Positions 10,825-19,362 of a DNA stretch of 64,000 bases are shown piece by piece. The position numbers and the translations under genes were made by a program. The first letter of the stretch is position 1. Each line of letters opens with the position of its first letter. The notes beneath the pieces were generated by a model, which was given only the letters and a program-made list of their open reading frames with translations, was not told the origin of the DNA and did not search any database. The stretch spans positions 51,232,971 through 51,296,970 of the forward strand of contig OV121082.1 in assembly GCA_921293015.1 (NCBI GenBank), read 5' to 3'. Source of the stretch: Phorcus lineatus. Lineage: Eukaryota; Mollusca; Gastropoda; Trochida; Trochidae.

Positions 10825-13452
10825 TTATAAAAGCACTTCCATTATCCGATAAAACTGATTTCGGTATTCCAAAAACACAGATAAACCTGTCATAAAATAT
10901 TCTGATTTAAATACTTCTTGTATTACCCTGGAGAACGTGCAAGGTGCACCTGATAACCCAAATGGCATTCTAGTAAATTTATATGACCCATCCTGTGTCA
11001 CAAATGTCGCTATATCTTGAGACTCTTTTGACAGTGGAATTTGAAAATATCCCGAAAATAAGTCAATCGTACTAAAATATTCACTCTTTTTCTCCCCCAA
11101 ACAATCAATTACATCCTCTATTCGTAATAACGGTGCAACTTCCTTTGTCGTACTATACCTATTTATTAACCTCATATCTACGGCTAATCTCCATTCTTGT
11201 GGTTTTCCCAGACTACGTTTCTTTTTAACTAATATGACGGGCGATCCCCACGGACTAGAAAAGTTTTCCTCACATATTCCTTTGTCTAACCAATCGCCAA
11301 CCTGACGATTAATTTCAGCCCGTGCCTGTGGATTAACTCTATAAAAGCGCTGTTTCACTGGTTTATTATCACCTACATCTATTTTATGTTCTAATATTTT
11401 ACAATGTCCCATCTCTGATAACGTCGTTGCAAAACAATCTCTATTCTCTGCCAAAAGTATCTTTAAGTCACGTACTTGACCTAATGTTAAATCCTTATTG
11501 TCCAAATTTATTTCCAATTCTTTAATTATCTCATTTAATTCCTCCTCAGACCAATCCTTCAAAACCGTTTTACTCGGTTTTGTCTCAGATTCGCGAATTT
11601 TTGTAATCTCATTTTCTCTAATATGGTAACAAACTGCCACCTGAGTACCTTTCTCTATCGTTATATCTTCATTATGAACATTAAGCACTCTATAATTCGC
11701 AACCCCCTTTGGCGCCGAAACTAAACACCTAGCCCCTAACACAACATTCTCATTTTGAACTGACGAAAGAGGTTCGCATAGAATATTATCAGTGTCTAAA
11801 ACATTTGGTATGTACACCTGTATTATCATTTCCGAATTTTGTGGTACTACCGTGCGTTTCAATACTCTTACAGGTGTAAGTGGATTACAACGTGACTCTT
11901 TCATAGCATGGTCATCACTTTTCATCGTAATGTTACAGAGAGGAGAAAATAATTCTTTGTCAGGAAATGTTACTTCATTTGTCCTAAAATTAATAACCAC
12001 CCTATGAAATCTCATAAAATCCAAACCTAAAAATACAGGAAATATAAGCGATTTTACTACATGAAATGTGTGTTCTAAATGTAGATTTCCTATACGAAAA
12101 GGAATTGTAATGCGCCCCAATACTTTAAATATATTCTCACCTATCCCATGTAATTTCGAAATAGTCGACGCTTGTATCTGATATTTTGAAATTAACCCTG
12201 TTTCCTTTAAGAGATGTTCCGTTATAATTGATACTGACGCCCCAGAATCTAATATACATTCCTGTACATAAGAACCATCCAGAATTATTTGTAATTTCAT
12301 TACCTCTAGTGAATTAGCCATCCCTGTAAATGCTTTGCTGTTATCATTACACACTGCGCTAGATTTCACATATCCTGTTCTACTCTTAGAAAACCCCAAC
12401 CGTTTACCTCTATTATAACAACTAGCCCTCCTTCTTTTACTACCACTACGATTCAATGTTTTCTCTTGTAGTCTCTTAGACTGTATACTCTTTGACAATC
12501 TACAAACTCTGGCAAAGTGACCCTCTTTGCCACAATTGAAACATACCGATGTCCTTGCCGGACATACTAGATAATGAGAATTGTTGAACTCACCTTGTCC
12601 GCACCTGTAACAACTCCTAGAATAGATACTTCCCGGGTGATTCCTGCCGCTAATCCTTTTTTGCTGTCCGTATGATTTATTATTTATTCCTTTCCGAAAG
12701 CCTTCTTCTGTTTTCTTTTCCAAACGTCCACTCCAATCACGTCTCTGGTCCGGAACTCCGGTCCCTCTTGATCTGCTCACTGCATCCTTCCTATTGCCTT
12801 GCCTAGCCCAGCCATTATTCTGTAACCCATTAGTCCTCCTTAATAAATCCCTTTCTTTTTCATCTAATATATCAAATAAGGTCTGAAGTCTTTGAAAGCA
12901 CCCCTGTACTACTGTTAGCCCTGCCTCATCTTCTACCGAATTGGCTAATTTCGCCAATTCTACCGCTTCTGCCAGGGAACAGGGTTTTTGTATTACTACT
13001 AAAGATTTAACCTTCGCTGGAAGCCCTTGAATGAAAGTCTCCTTTACATTATCCTCTGTTTTGTTTAGACCTGTTGCTAAAGTAGTTAAGTCTGCTAAAT
13101 AGTGATCCAAACATTCCCCAACTTGCAATTTTCTACTGTGAAATTTGCTCAGTAAATTCCATTTAGGTATCTTGTGTACATAACGCTCCTTAAATTTATT
13201 TTGAATACATTCAAAATCCGATAGATCACTGTCTTTTAAATTATTCAACCACAAGTATGCGCTTTCTTTCATAAAAAGTTGAAAAGCCTTGGCCTTCTGT
13301 ATCCCTGACCATTTTTTAAATTCAGCGAATAGCTTAAAACGGCTTAAAAATTCACTTGCTACTGAATGATCTGTACCATTAAAGCTGTCTGGACATAACA
13401 ATCTATCTACCATTGTATTCACTATGTCTTCAATTCTCAGTCCCTTTGTCAC
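10825..13452 (-). CDS. Gypsy Gag-protease-partial reverse transcriptase (truncated polyprotein)
   Basis: An 875-codon ORF. Residues 1-~200 are a Gypsy-type Gag (SRFKLFAEFKKWSG, LWLNNL, F..RY). Two zinc knuckles follow: C281-C284-H293-C297, with an unusually long C-to-H spacing, and a canonical C304-C307-H312-C317. An aspartic protease has its active-site triad as DSGAS at 402-406. Reverse transcriptase begins near residue 690 (WGSPVILVKKK) and includes the first catalytic Asp in FSTIDLFSGYFQ and the GLSGAPCTF segment. The protein then stops short of the YxDD active site: the last ~18 codons are out-of-frame integrase sequence joined by deletion near 10885-10895. RT and RNase H activity are therefore lost. 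The first ATG follows a leader of about 430 bp after the primer binding site. Confidence 0.93.
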   Translation of the reverse strand: MTKGLRIEDIVNTMVDRLLCPDSFNGTDHSVASEFLSRFKLFAEFKKWSGIQKAKAFQLFMKESAYLWLNNLKDSDLSDFECIQNKFKERYVHKIPKWNLLSKFHSRKLQVGECLDHYLADLTTLATGLNKTEDNVKETFIQGLPAKVKSLVVIQKPCSLAEAVELAKLANSVEDEAGLTVVQGCFQRLQTLFDILDEKERDLLRRTNGLQNNGWARQGNRKDAVSRSRGTGVPDQRRDWSGRLEKKTEEGFRKGINNKSYGQQKRISGRNHPGSIYSRSCYRCGQGEFNNSHYLVCPARTSVCFNCGKEGHFARVCRLSKSIQSKRLQEKTLNRSGSKRRRASCYNRGKRLGFSKSRTGYVKSSAVCNDNSKAFTGMANSLEVMKLQIILDGSYVQECILDSGASVSIITEHLLKETGLISKYQIQASTISKLHGIGENIFKVLGRITIPFRIGNLHLEHTFHVVKSLIFPVFLGLDFMRFHRVVINFRTNEVTFPDKELFSPLCNITMKSDDHAMKESRCNPLTPVRVLKRTVVPQNSEMIIQVYIPNVLDTDNILCEPLSSVQNENVVLGARCLVSAPKGVANYRVLNVHNEDITIEKGTQVAVCYHIRENEITKIRESETKPSKTVLKDWSEEELNEIIKELEINLDNKDLTLGQVRDLKILLAENRDCFATTLSEMGHCKILEHKIDVGDNKPVKQRFYRVNPQARAEINRQVGDWLDKGICEENFSSPWGSPVILVKKKRSLGKPQEWRLAVDMRLINRYSTTKEVAPLLRIEDVIDCLGEKKSEYFSTIDLFSGYFQIPLSKESQDIATFVTQDGSYKFTRMPFGLSGAPCTFSRVIQEVFKSEYFMTGLSVFLEYRNQFYRIMEVLL

Positions 13453-13872
13453 TGAAAAACCACGCGATCCCTGCGCAATAGGTAATTATTATCTGCCAAC
13501 TCTATGGACATATTTGATCTGTACCTTTCAAATTAACTACACATGGGAACATTCGAATTTCTTTTATTCCACTACCTACACTCCTTCTACTTTCTGTAAA
13601 ATCCTCAAATCTGCTACAGAAACAAATTTATCCTGTATATATTCTAAAATTTCATCCGTATAACGAACCTTCTAACAACCTTGCGTAATATCATCTTAAT
13701 CAATTACATTATTTCCTTCAACGATATTTCCCGTATTCAACTCGTTAGTCTCGCCAAGGAGTTTCTACCACATTTATACTTACTCATCATTTTGAATTAT
13801 TTCATCTAACCCCACTCGAAAGAAACCCCCTGCATTTTAGTATTTTAAATATTTAAACCTACCTTTAATTTT
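13453..13872 (-). other. 5' leader of the Gypsy element
   Basis: Untranslated DNA between the primer binding site and the Gag start, where packaging signals of such elements normally lie. Nothing specific was recognised. Confidence 0.5.
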
Positions 13873-13885
13873 GCATCTCCTACCA
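13873..13885 (-). other. Primer binding site
   Basis: On the minus strand the LTR's terminal CA is followed at once by TGGTAGGAGATGC. TGG complements the CCA end of a tRNA. The site is close to, but not identical with, the complement of an initiator-Met tRNA 3' end, so the primer tRNA is left open. Confidence 0.7.
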
Positions 13886-14756
13886 TGTCATATATTACTT
13901 TTATTTACTACTTCCTCTCGCCACGCTTACTCGCTTGACGTGGGGAACTCGCTTATAAGCCTGCAAGAGGTACACTTTGTAAATGAATACAAGGAAAGGT
14001 TTTTCATTATTTTATTACAAAAACATTTAAAGCAGTTACATCAATACACAATTCCTATTCCTACCTACCTACCTACCTATTAACCCTAACCCCATACTTA
14101 CTTTACTCCCTTCATACATTACCCATCCTATCCGATGTTGGCCTCCCTGGTCCAACTTCCTACTCTTCCTGGGTCAGCTCTGCTCTTCCGAAAGGTTCCT
14201 CTAACTGACCGTGCATCCCCTTTTTAACCCTTGATCACATTAATCTTCTCATGGGTGTGTTTTTCTCTTGACCAATCATTTCTTTACTATACCCTATGAC
14301 ATATGTCAGTCAGAAGTGTACTCTGACCTTCGACCTCGATAACTTCGAACCTTAACCTCTTTGTGACGTCACTACCTACTTTCTCTAATTGAATAATACA
14401 CTTTAGCAAATGCTTAGTAATTCATAACGTCACGATAATGCATTTTATCTCTCATTTATTCTTCTTACCAAGCTGTTTTTGACATAAGAATGATTACATG
14501 TTTGGCTTGGTCGTAAATTCCAATTGACCAAATGTCACATATGTCAGAATACTTGGCCTAAACTCATTTCTCTTCCTTGTTCCTCATGATTAATAACTAA
14601 AGAACACGCACCTTTTGATCACCTGTCCTATTATGTCTTTTGTCTACACATTTGCTACTTTGAAATAATATTTAACTATTCTAACCTTATTTTAAATATA
14701 CTGAATATTTCCTAAAAACCCATATTCTAATTTACTTTTAATCTCACTACATAACA
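13886..14756 (-). repeat. 5' LTR of the Gypsy element
   Basis: 871 bp, the same length as the left LTR and, by eye, one base different. As the minus-strand 5' LTR it should hold the promoter. It carries the same TGACGTCA palindrome and short CTAC run. Confidence 0.95.
14364..14371. promoter_or_regulatory. CRE/ATF-like palindrome in the 5' LTR
   Basis: Perfect TGACGTCA in the promoter-bearing LTR. A half-site-like 'cgtcac' lies a little further along. It would make element transcription cAMP- or stress-responsive if bound; this is inference from the motif. Confidence 0.5.
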
Positions 14757-14760
14757 CATG
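14757..14760. repeat. Target-site duplication (CATG), right copy
   Basis: Matches the CATG at 5084-5087 and shows that the two flanks were once contiguous. Confidence 0.8.
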
Positions 14761-14962
14761 CCTGCTTGTCACATATTTGAAATCAACAGACCTTAAAAAA
14801 CTCCGCAAACTGGACATGAGTGTGCTGAAACGTTTTTCAAGAAATCACTTCAACAAAAAATCCAAGAAAAAATTTCTCCACGGGAGAGGTGAAGACATTA
14901 CCCATTCAGGTTGCCTTTTTGGGCTCTTGAAAGTTTATCGACACACAGATTATCTTCAATGA
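14758..14962 (+). pseudogene. 215-aa array gene, 3' fragment cut by the retrotransposon
   Basis: Sequence downstream of the right LTR matches the plus array gene from about residue 150 (ACHIF) to its stop. The first ~60 bp are clearly more diverged than other copies. Between the ACHIF and KLDMSV segments there is a TAA stop in the upper frame and a net +1 base, so the copy is dead even without the insertion. From about 14810 it resembles the normal gene. Its AATAAA at 15035-15040 is retained. Confidence 0.85.
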
Positions 14963-15379
14963 AGTCGTGTTCATTCCAGTGATGTAAATGAATGCTCATA
15001 TGTTTGACAGTGCTAATATACTGATGTTGATACCAATAAAGCATTTATATTTATTCGAGTCTCCGTCTCCTTTTTGGATATGTCCAAGGTTTTATATCAG
15101 AATGTCAATACACGTTTTCATAATTTACTTAACCTTCTGCTGAAGTAAAACATGCATTTACACCGTGCATTCATTTACACCGTGAATGCACAAAAAAGTT
15201 GAATCAAGAATATACTTTCGATAGAAGAATGCAGTGTCAATCTGGTAGGTAACAAAAACAAATACCTTTCTCTTATCTTGAGATTGTTTTATTCAAAATC
15301 AACAATAGGTAGATAGTCAGACAAACTATAAACACATAAAGCACTTTAAACATATCAAACATAACAAAATGGGATGCAG

Positions 15380-15889
15380 TTAGTCCCTAACATTTAAACA
15401 CAGTCCTTGTTTCAGCAGTAACTGCAGCATCGTCGTCCTTCTTTTGGATGATAGGTTGTCAGGCTCTGTCAACTTGCTTTGGGCTTTTTTCCTGGGCAAT
15501 CTGTTTTTCCTAACAAATGTAACTCTTCGTGGACTGAATCGTCTGAATACGTCAGTGTCCTTTTTAATTTTCTTGAGGGGACTACCGCAGCAGTCCTCTG
15601 TCTTCTTCAAAGTTTGAAGCAATAGCCTGCTCTTGCGTCTTTCTTCTTCTCCCTTCTCACTTTCTAAGGTCATATGAACTTTTTTCTGAATATAACCATG
15701 GTCGATACTTGAACATTTGGCCGGCTCAACGTTTGCCAGTTCCTTTGATGTGATGAATGATAGAAGATGTTCTATGGTATGGTTAAGAATGTTGGTTGAC
15801 GTGTGTTCAAAACTGTCGTGTTCTTCGTCATCATCGCTCATTGAGTAGTTAACTAGAGGAAAGTAATCTTCATGAAATGAAATATCCAT
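15380..15889 (-). CDS. 169-aa minus-strand array protein, copy 1 (promoter displaced)
   Basis: Coding sequence intact. It differs from the array consensus at residue 58 (Lys, not Asn) and 131 (Leu, not Ser). A 1.34 kb insert at 15966-17309 separates its leader from the TATA box, now at 17321-17330, so this copy is probably silent or driven by the insert. See the entry at 19363 for the protein. Confidence 0.75.
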   Translation of the reverse strand: MDISFHEDYFPLVNYSMSDDDEEHDSFEHTSTNILNHTIEHLLSFITSKELANVEPAKCSSIDHGYIQKKVHMTLESEKGEEERRKSRLLLQTLKKTEDCCGSPLKKIKKDTDVFRRFSPRRVTFVRKNRLPRKKAQSKLTEPDNLSSKRRTTMLQLLLKQGLCLNVRD

Positions 15890-15965
15890 ACCAAATGTTA
15901 CAGATGGATTTGCACACAGACAAAAGTACGATTTCGAGGTTATTTCCAATGAGATGGCAATAATT

Positions 15966-17309
15966 AAGGATTCAGCAATTTTGCTGAATCCTTATTGTTA
16001 TTGGCGTGTTTTATTTTTTTATTTATTTATTTTTTTTTTTCCACCGATTTTGTGGACCCGATTTAGCCCAAACCGCTAAAGCTACAACAGCCAAACTTGG
16101 CAGTCTGGTAGAACTTCATGAGAAGGGGTTCTAATAAGCTTTTGGGCTTAATCGGATTAAACGTTAAAGGCACAGTACCAATCAAATTTTCAAAAATTAA
16201 CATGGGATTTTTTTTCAAAATGCACTTAGAGACCTGAAACTTTTTTTAAACGATAGGCAAATACATTTGGAGCAAAAAAGTAAATCATGGCGACTTCGTA
16301 GCATGCATACTTACGCCGCCATATTACTTTTTTTGACTTTTTGAAATTTTCGGACCCCACGCACCTTTGAGAATCTTCTCCTCCGAAGATACTAGCATCT
16401 CAGAGCTGAAAGTTACATATGTTGTAGCTGAAGTACTGAGGAGAAAAGGATACTCTAAATTGTTCCTCAAACTTTAATACTTTTTACTCAGCAACCCTTC
16501 GAAGTCGGGCGACTTAGCACATGTGAGCATGTTTAAGGGGCGATAACTCAAAAAGTTAGACTCACAACTGCATCATTTTCACAGGAATGTGAAACCACTA
16601 TGGGCACTTTACAAATCAATAAAAACATTGGTCGCGAACAGTCATTTCCGTTCACAATACTCGATCAAAATTGGTAAAAAGTACCCTTTTAAAAATTAAC
16701 ATGGGCTAATTTTTCAAAATGCACTTAGAGACCTGAAACTTGTTTTGAATGAAGCGTACTAACAGTATCAACAAAAAAGTCAATCATGACGATTTCATAA
16801 CTATTATAGTTTTTTGGCATTATCAACTTATTTGTTCCAGAAATAGGTTTTCATTATTCCACAATTCTTGTGAACACGATTCAGCCAAAACCGCTCAAGC
16901 TATTACAGCCAAACTTGCCAGTCTGATAGAACTGCATGAGACGAAGCCACAATAAGCTTTTGGGCTTAATCGGCTTAAGTGTTAAAGGCACAGTACGATC
17001 CAAAGTTCGAAAAATTAACATGGGAATTTTTTTCAAAATGCACTTAGAGACTTGTAATTTGATTTAAACTATAGGCAATTACATCACGAGCAAAAAAGCA
17101 AATCACGGCGAATTCCTAAGTAGCATACTTTTTGCACATTATCAACTTCTTTGCAATAATCGCAATTTCCAGATAAAACATGCCGCTGAAGCTTAATGCA
17201 TGCACCAATCTTCATGAAATTTTCAGTGAAGCTAGCTAACATTACTATCTTTGTACTGAATGTGCTTTTTATGCGCTGAATCCTTTTGTCGTCGCTTGCG
17301 ACTATATTT
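15966..17309. mobile_element. Hairpin-ended non-autonomous insert (Helentron/MITE-like)
   Basis: 1,344 bp present only in this unit, between 'caataatt' and 'cttgttctag', which adjoin in all other units. The left end is a perfect 28-bp hairpin, AAGGATTCAGC.. to ..GCTGAATCCTT (15966-15993). The right end repeats GCTGAATCCTT (about 17273-17286), then a small GTCGC-TT-GCGAC stem and TATATTT. A T/A-rich microsatellite lies at about 16008-16040. Internally, about 16048-16310 recurs at 16866-17133, with a third partial copy near 16676-16830. No clear target duplication is seen and both junctions are T-rich. Terminal hairpins, T-rich junctions and internal repeats fit Helentron-associated or 'pearl'-like bivalve elements, but a TIR element (MITE) is an alternative. 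It has no coding capacity. Confidence 0.75.
16048..17133 (+). repeat. Internal direct repeats of the insert
   Basis: Copy 1 (about 16048-16310) and copy 2 (about 16866-17133) share 'cagccaaactt.ccagtctg.tagaact.catgaga', 'aagcttttgggcttaatcgg' and 'ttcaaaatgcacttagaga'. The last motif occurs a third time near 16711. The period is about 818 bp between the two full copies. Confidence 0.75.
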
Positions 17310-18240
17310 CTTGTTCTAGTCTTTTATATAAAATGATTAGACACTGATTGACTTGCTCAATAAATGTCAGGGATTCAATCAGCAACCAATCAGTGTTGAG
17401 GTATTTGGTAATTGACACGCCCACAGACTGATTACTTCTAAAAACATCTTGAGTCGGCCTGATCGTTTGACCCAAGGAAAACATGAACAAGCACTACTCT
17501 TCTGCGTCAATACGAACAAGGTACTGCTCCACATCATGACACCATGACATAACCTTGTAGTTAGATGGTTGTATACTTTCTCGTCAGAAGCAATCAATTA
17601 TTTATCGGGACAATATTGGTAAAATTTGAATTTGAGTGATTTTATTTACATTGATAGTGGTTTACTCTTTTCCATAGGAGGGCAACCACATGTTTAGAGT
17701 TTAGCTCTACAACCTTTTTTACAACGCATGCTGAGTTAGGATGTCAAATGGCGGTTTCAGGGACCAACTCAAATAGTAAAGATTGTTTTTGAAGAGGATA
17801 GTTGCAATTCCTTCCGTAGTAGAGACCTGTCAAATATAAACAAATGCAATGTAAGATGTTATGTTTGAATTGGTATCTAAAGAACTAGAATACCTTTCGC
17901 TAACTAGACGTGTCAAACAGCTCGAAACTTCAAAGAAGTAAAACATGTGTCTTTTACTTTGTAAACACCACAGATTGGATTTAAATTTTCGCTGAATACT
18001 TCAGTGCAAAATGTAAGGCTATATTCAAACAGAATGCTTTCTGGGATTTCTTGTTTAATCCAATCTACGTCAATCTATACAGCTACGTTAAGAGCACCAG
18101 AACCATATCATGTGTTTTCATAACAGCGGAGGCAGACAAAAGATTCCAATCTGTCTTTATTGATGCTTCTAAACGAGACTGAATGCATTTGAATAAGACT
18201 ACAAACTTTCGTAAACAAGCAATGCCCTTTGGCTATGAAA
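17310..18240. promoter_or_regulatory. Divergent promoter region of the first complete unit
   Basis: The canonical region between the TATA box of the minus gene (17321-17330) and that of the plus gene (18246-18252). The conserved ORFs here (for example minus-strand 17302-17490, 17379-17597 and 18108-18299) are judged non-coding, because similar stretches are deleted in other units without affecting the genes. Confidence 0.6.
18146..18150 (+). promoter_or_regulatory. CCAAT box upstream of the plus gene
   Basis: CCAAT about 96 bp upstream of the TATA box, in the usual distance range for NF-Y. It is repeated in every complete unit. Function inferred. Confidence 0.4.
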
Positions 18241-18245
18241 AAGAA

Positions 18246-18252
18246 TATAAAA
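18246..18252 (+). promoter_or_regulatory. TATA box of the plus gene
   Basis: TATAAAA about 50 bp before the ATG of the 215-aa gene. With a start site ~30 bp downstream the 5' leader would be only about 15-25 nt. The same sequence precedes every plus-gene copy, including those in the short units. Confidence 0.7.
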
Positions 18253-18297
18253 CTTTGGCATTGCTGACCTAGGTGACATATACCATTAAACCTCAAC

Positions 18298-18945
18298 ATG
18301 AAACGCTCCTCGGACGTTATCTACACCTACTTGGATAAAAGTAAAAGCGAATTTCAAAGGATTCCAAAGTTCAACTTTTCAGAAAATGGCAATCGATTAG
18401 TGGACTATTCTTTCACCGATGTCAGTGACAGTGATGACGACTGTAGTGAAGATGGCATTTGCAAAATTGACCCACTTCAAAAGCTTCAATCGGACTTAGT
18501 CATTTTAAAATCAAAACTGAGTAGTACGCAAAAAAACCGGTTTTCACAGTTGATGAAGTCAAAGCAGGGAGGAAGTCTGAGAATGAGAGCTTCTAGAAAG
18601 CTAAAGATTGAAGAAGACAAGGAAAAGCTAAGAAATGAAGATGTCCTGCAACGGCTGAACACTGCCTTTTCTGAAGCAAAAAGCATCCCTTTTATCGATT
18701 CTTCATCGCCGATTGTAAAGAAACTAGGTGTAAATGGCAGCAAGTCTGCGTGTCACATATTTGACACCAACAGACCTTCCAAAAAACGCAAACTGGACAT
18801 GAGTGTGCTGAAACGTTTTTCAAGAAAACACTTCAACAAAAAATCCAAGAAAAAACTTCTCCACGGGAGAGGTGAAGACATTACCCATTCAGGTTGCCTT
18901 TTTGGGCTCTTGAAAGTTTATCGACACACAGATTATCTTCAATGA
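18298..18945 (+). CDS. 215-aa nuclear-type protein of the array, reference copy (unknown family)
   Basis: I do not recognise this protein. Seen in order: a block F27-x-E-x4-L34-V-D-Y-S38; an acidic, Ser-rich patch at 41-52 (DVSDSDDDCSED); two likely amphipathic helices rich in K, E and L (about 58-92 and 97-128); and a strongly basic tail with PSKKRKLD at 160-167, close to a classical nuclear localisation signal, VLKRFS at 170-175 and KKSKKK at 181-186. No signal peptide or membrane segment. It is intronless, with the ATG in a good context (A at -3), a TATA box close upstream and AATAAA about 75 nt after the stop. A nuclear or chromatin role is inferred from composition only. The F..LV.YS and P.KK.K.D..V..RFS blocks also occur in the facing minus-strand protein, so the two are probably paralogs. 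This copy has the consensus protein. Confidence 0.85.
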   Translation: MKRSSDVIYTYLDKSKSEFQRIPKFNFSENGNRLVDYSFTDVSDSDDDCSEDGICKIDPLQKLQSDLVILKSKLSSTQKNRFSQLMKSKQGGSLRMRASRKLKIEEDKEKLRNEDVLQRLNTAFSEAKSIPFIDSSSPIVKKLGVNGSKSACHIFDTNRPSKKRKLDMSVLKRFSRKHFNKKSKKKLLHGRGEDITHSGCLFGLLKVYRHTDYLQ

Positions 18946-19017
18946 AGTCGTGTTCATTCCAGTGATGTAAATGGATGCTCATATGTTTGACAGTGCTAAT
19001 ATACTGATGTTGATACC

Positions 19018-19023
19018 AATAAA
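19018..19023 (+). terminator. Poly(A) signal of the plus gene
   Basis: AATAAA about 73 nt after the stop codon, followed by a T/G-rich stretch ('cctttttggatatgtcc') suited to a downstream element. Present in all units. Confidence 0.8.
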
Positions 19024-19147
19024 GCATTTATATTTATTCGAGTCTCCGTCTCCTTTTTGGATATGTCCAAGGTTTTATATCAGAATGTCAATACACGTTT
19101 TCATAATTTACTTAACCTTCTGCTGAAGTAAAACATGCATTTACACC

Positions 19148-19174
19148 GTGCATTCATTTACACCGTGAATGCAC
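19148..19174. other. Hairpin between the convergent genes
   Basis: Perfect 9-bp arms GTGCATTCA / TGAATGCAC around a 9-nt loop, midway between the two poly(A) signals. It overlaps a 17-bp direct repeat (ACACCGTG..). One repeat is lost in the units starting at 47115, 54002, 58250 and 60872, which shortens the hairpin. It could help separate the two transcription units; this is inference. Confidence 0.6.
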
Positions 19175-19270
19175 AAAAAAGTTGAATCAAGAATATACTT
19201 TCGATAGAAGAATGCAGTGTCAATCTGGTAGGTAACAAAAACAAATACCTTTCTCTTATCTTGAGATTGT

Positions 19271-19276
19271 TTTATT
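19271..19276 (-). terminator. Poly(A) signal of the minus gene
   Basis: AATAAA on the minus strand about 87 nt after that gene's stop. With the plus-gene signal at 19018 it leaves roughly 200-250 bp between the two 3' ends, so normally processed transcripts need not overlap. Confidence 0.8.
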
Positions 19277-19362
19277 CAAAATCAACAATAGGTAGATAGT
19301 CAGACAAACTATAAACACATAAAGCACTTTAAACATATCAAACATAACAAAATGGGATGCAG

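Larger units (their letters stand above)
5088..14756 (-). mobile_element. Ty3/Gypsy LTR retrotransposon, internally deleted
   Basis: A 9,669-bp element read on the minus strand. Order from its 5' end: LTR (13886-14756), primer binding site (13873-13885), Gag-protease-partial RT ORF (10825-13452), partial integrase with chromodomain (9758-10807), about 3.8 kb of non-coding tail (5970-9757), polypurine tract (5959-5969) and LTR (5088-5958). CATG duplications flank it. By eye the LTRs differ at one site (C at about 5338, T at about 14137), so insertion looks recent. A deletion joins mid-RT to mid-integrase near 10885-10895, so the copy cannot make a functional polymerase or integrase. It lies in a broken copy of the 215-aa array gene. 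Confidence 0.93.

Noticed and set aside
14777..14962. 61-codon ORF after the right LTR as a separate gene
   Set aside because: It is the 3' end of a truncated, frameshifted array gene and begins at a TTG, not an ATG.
18108..18299. 63-codon minus-strand ORF repeated in nearly every unit
   Set aside because: It overlaps the plus gene's promoter and start codon. Its repetition only reflects the near identity of units, and it has no promoter or recognisable product.
18486..18743. 85-codon minus-strand ORF inside the plus gene
   Set aside because: Shadow of the 215-aa gene on the opposite strand.
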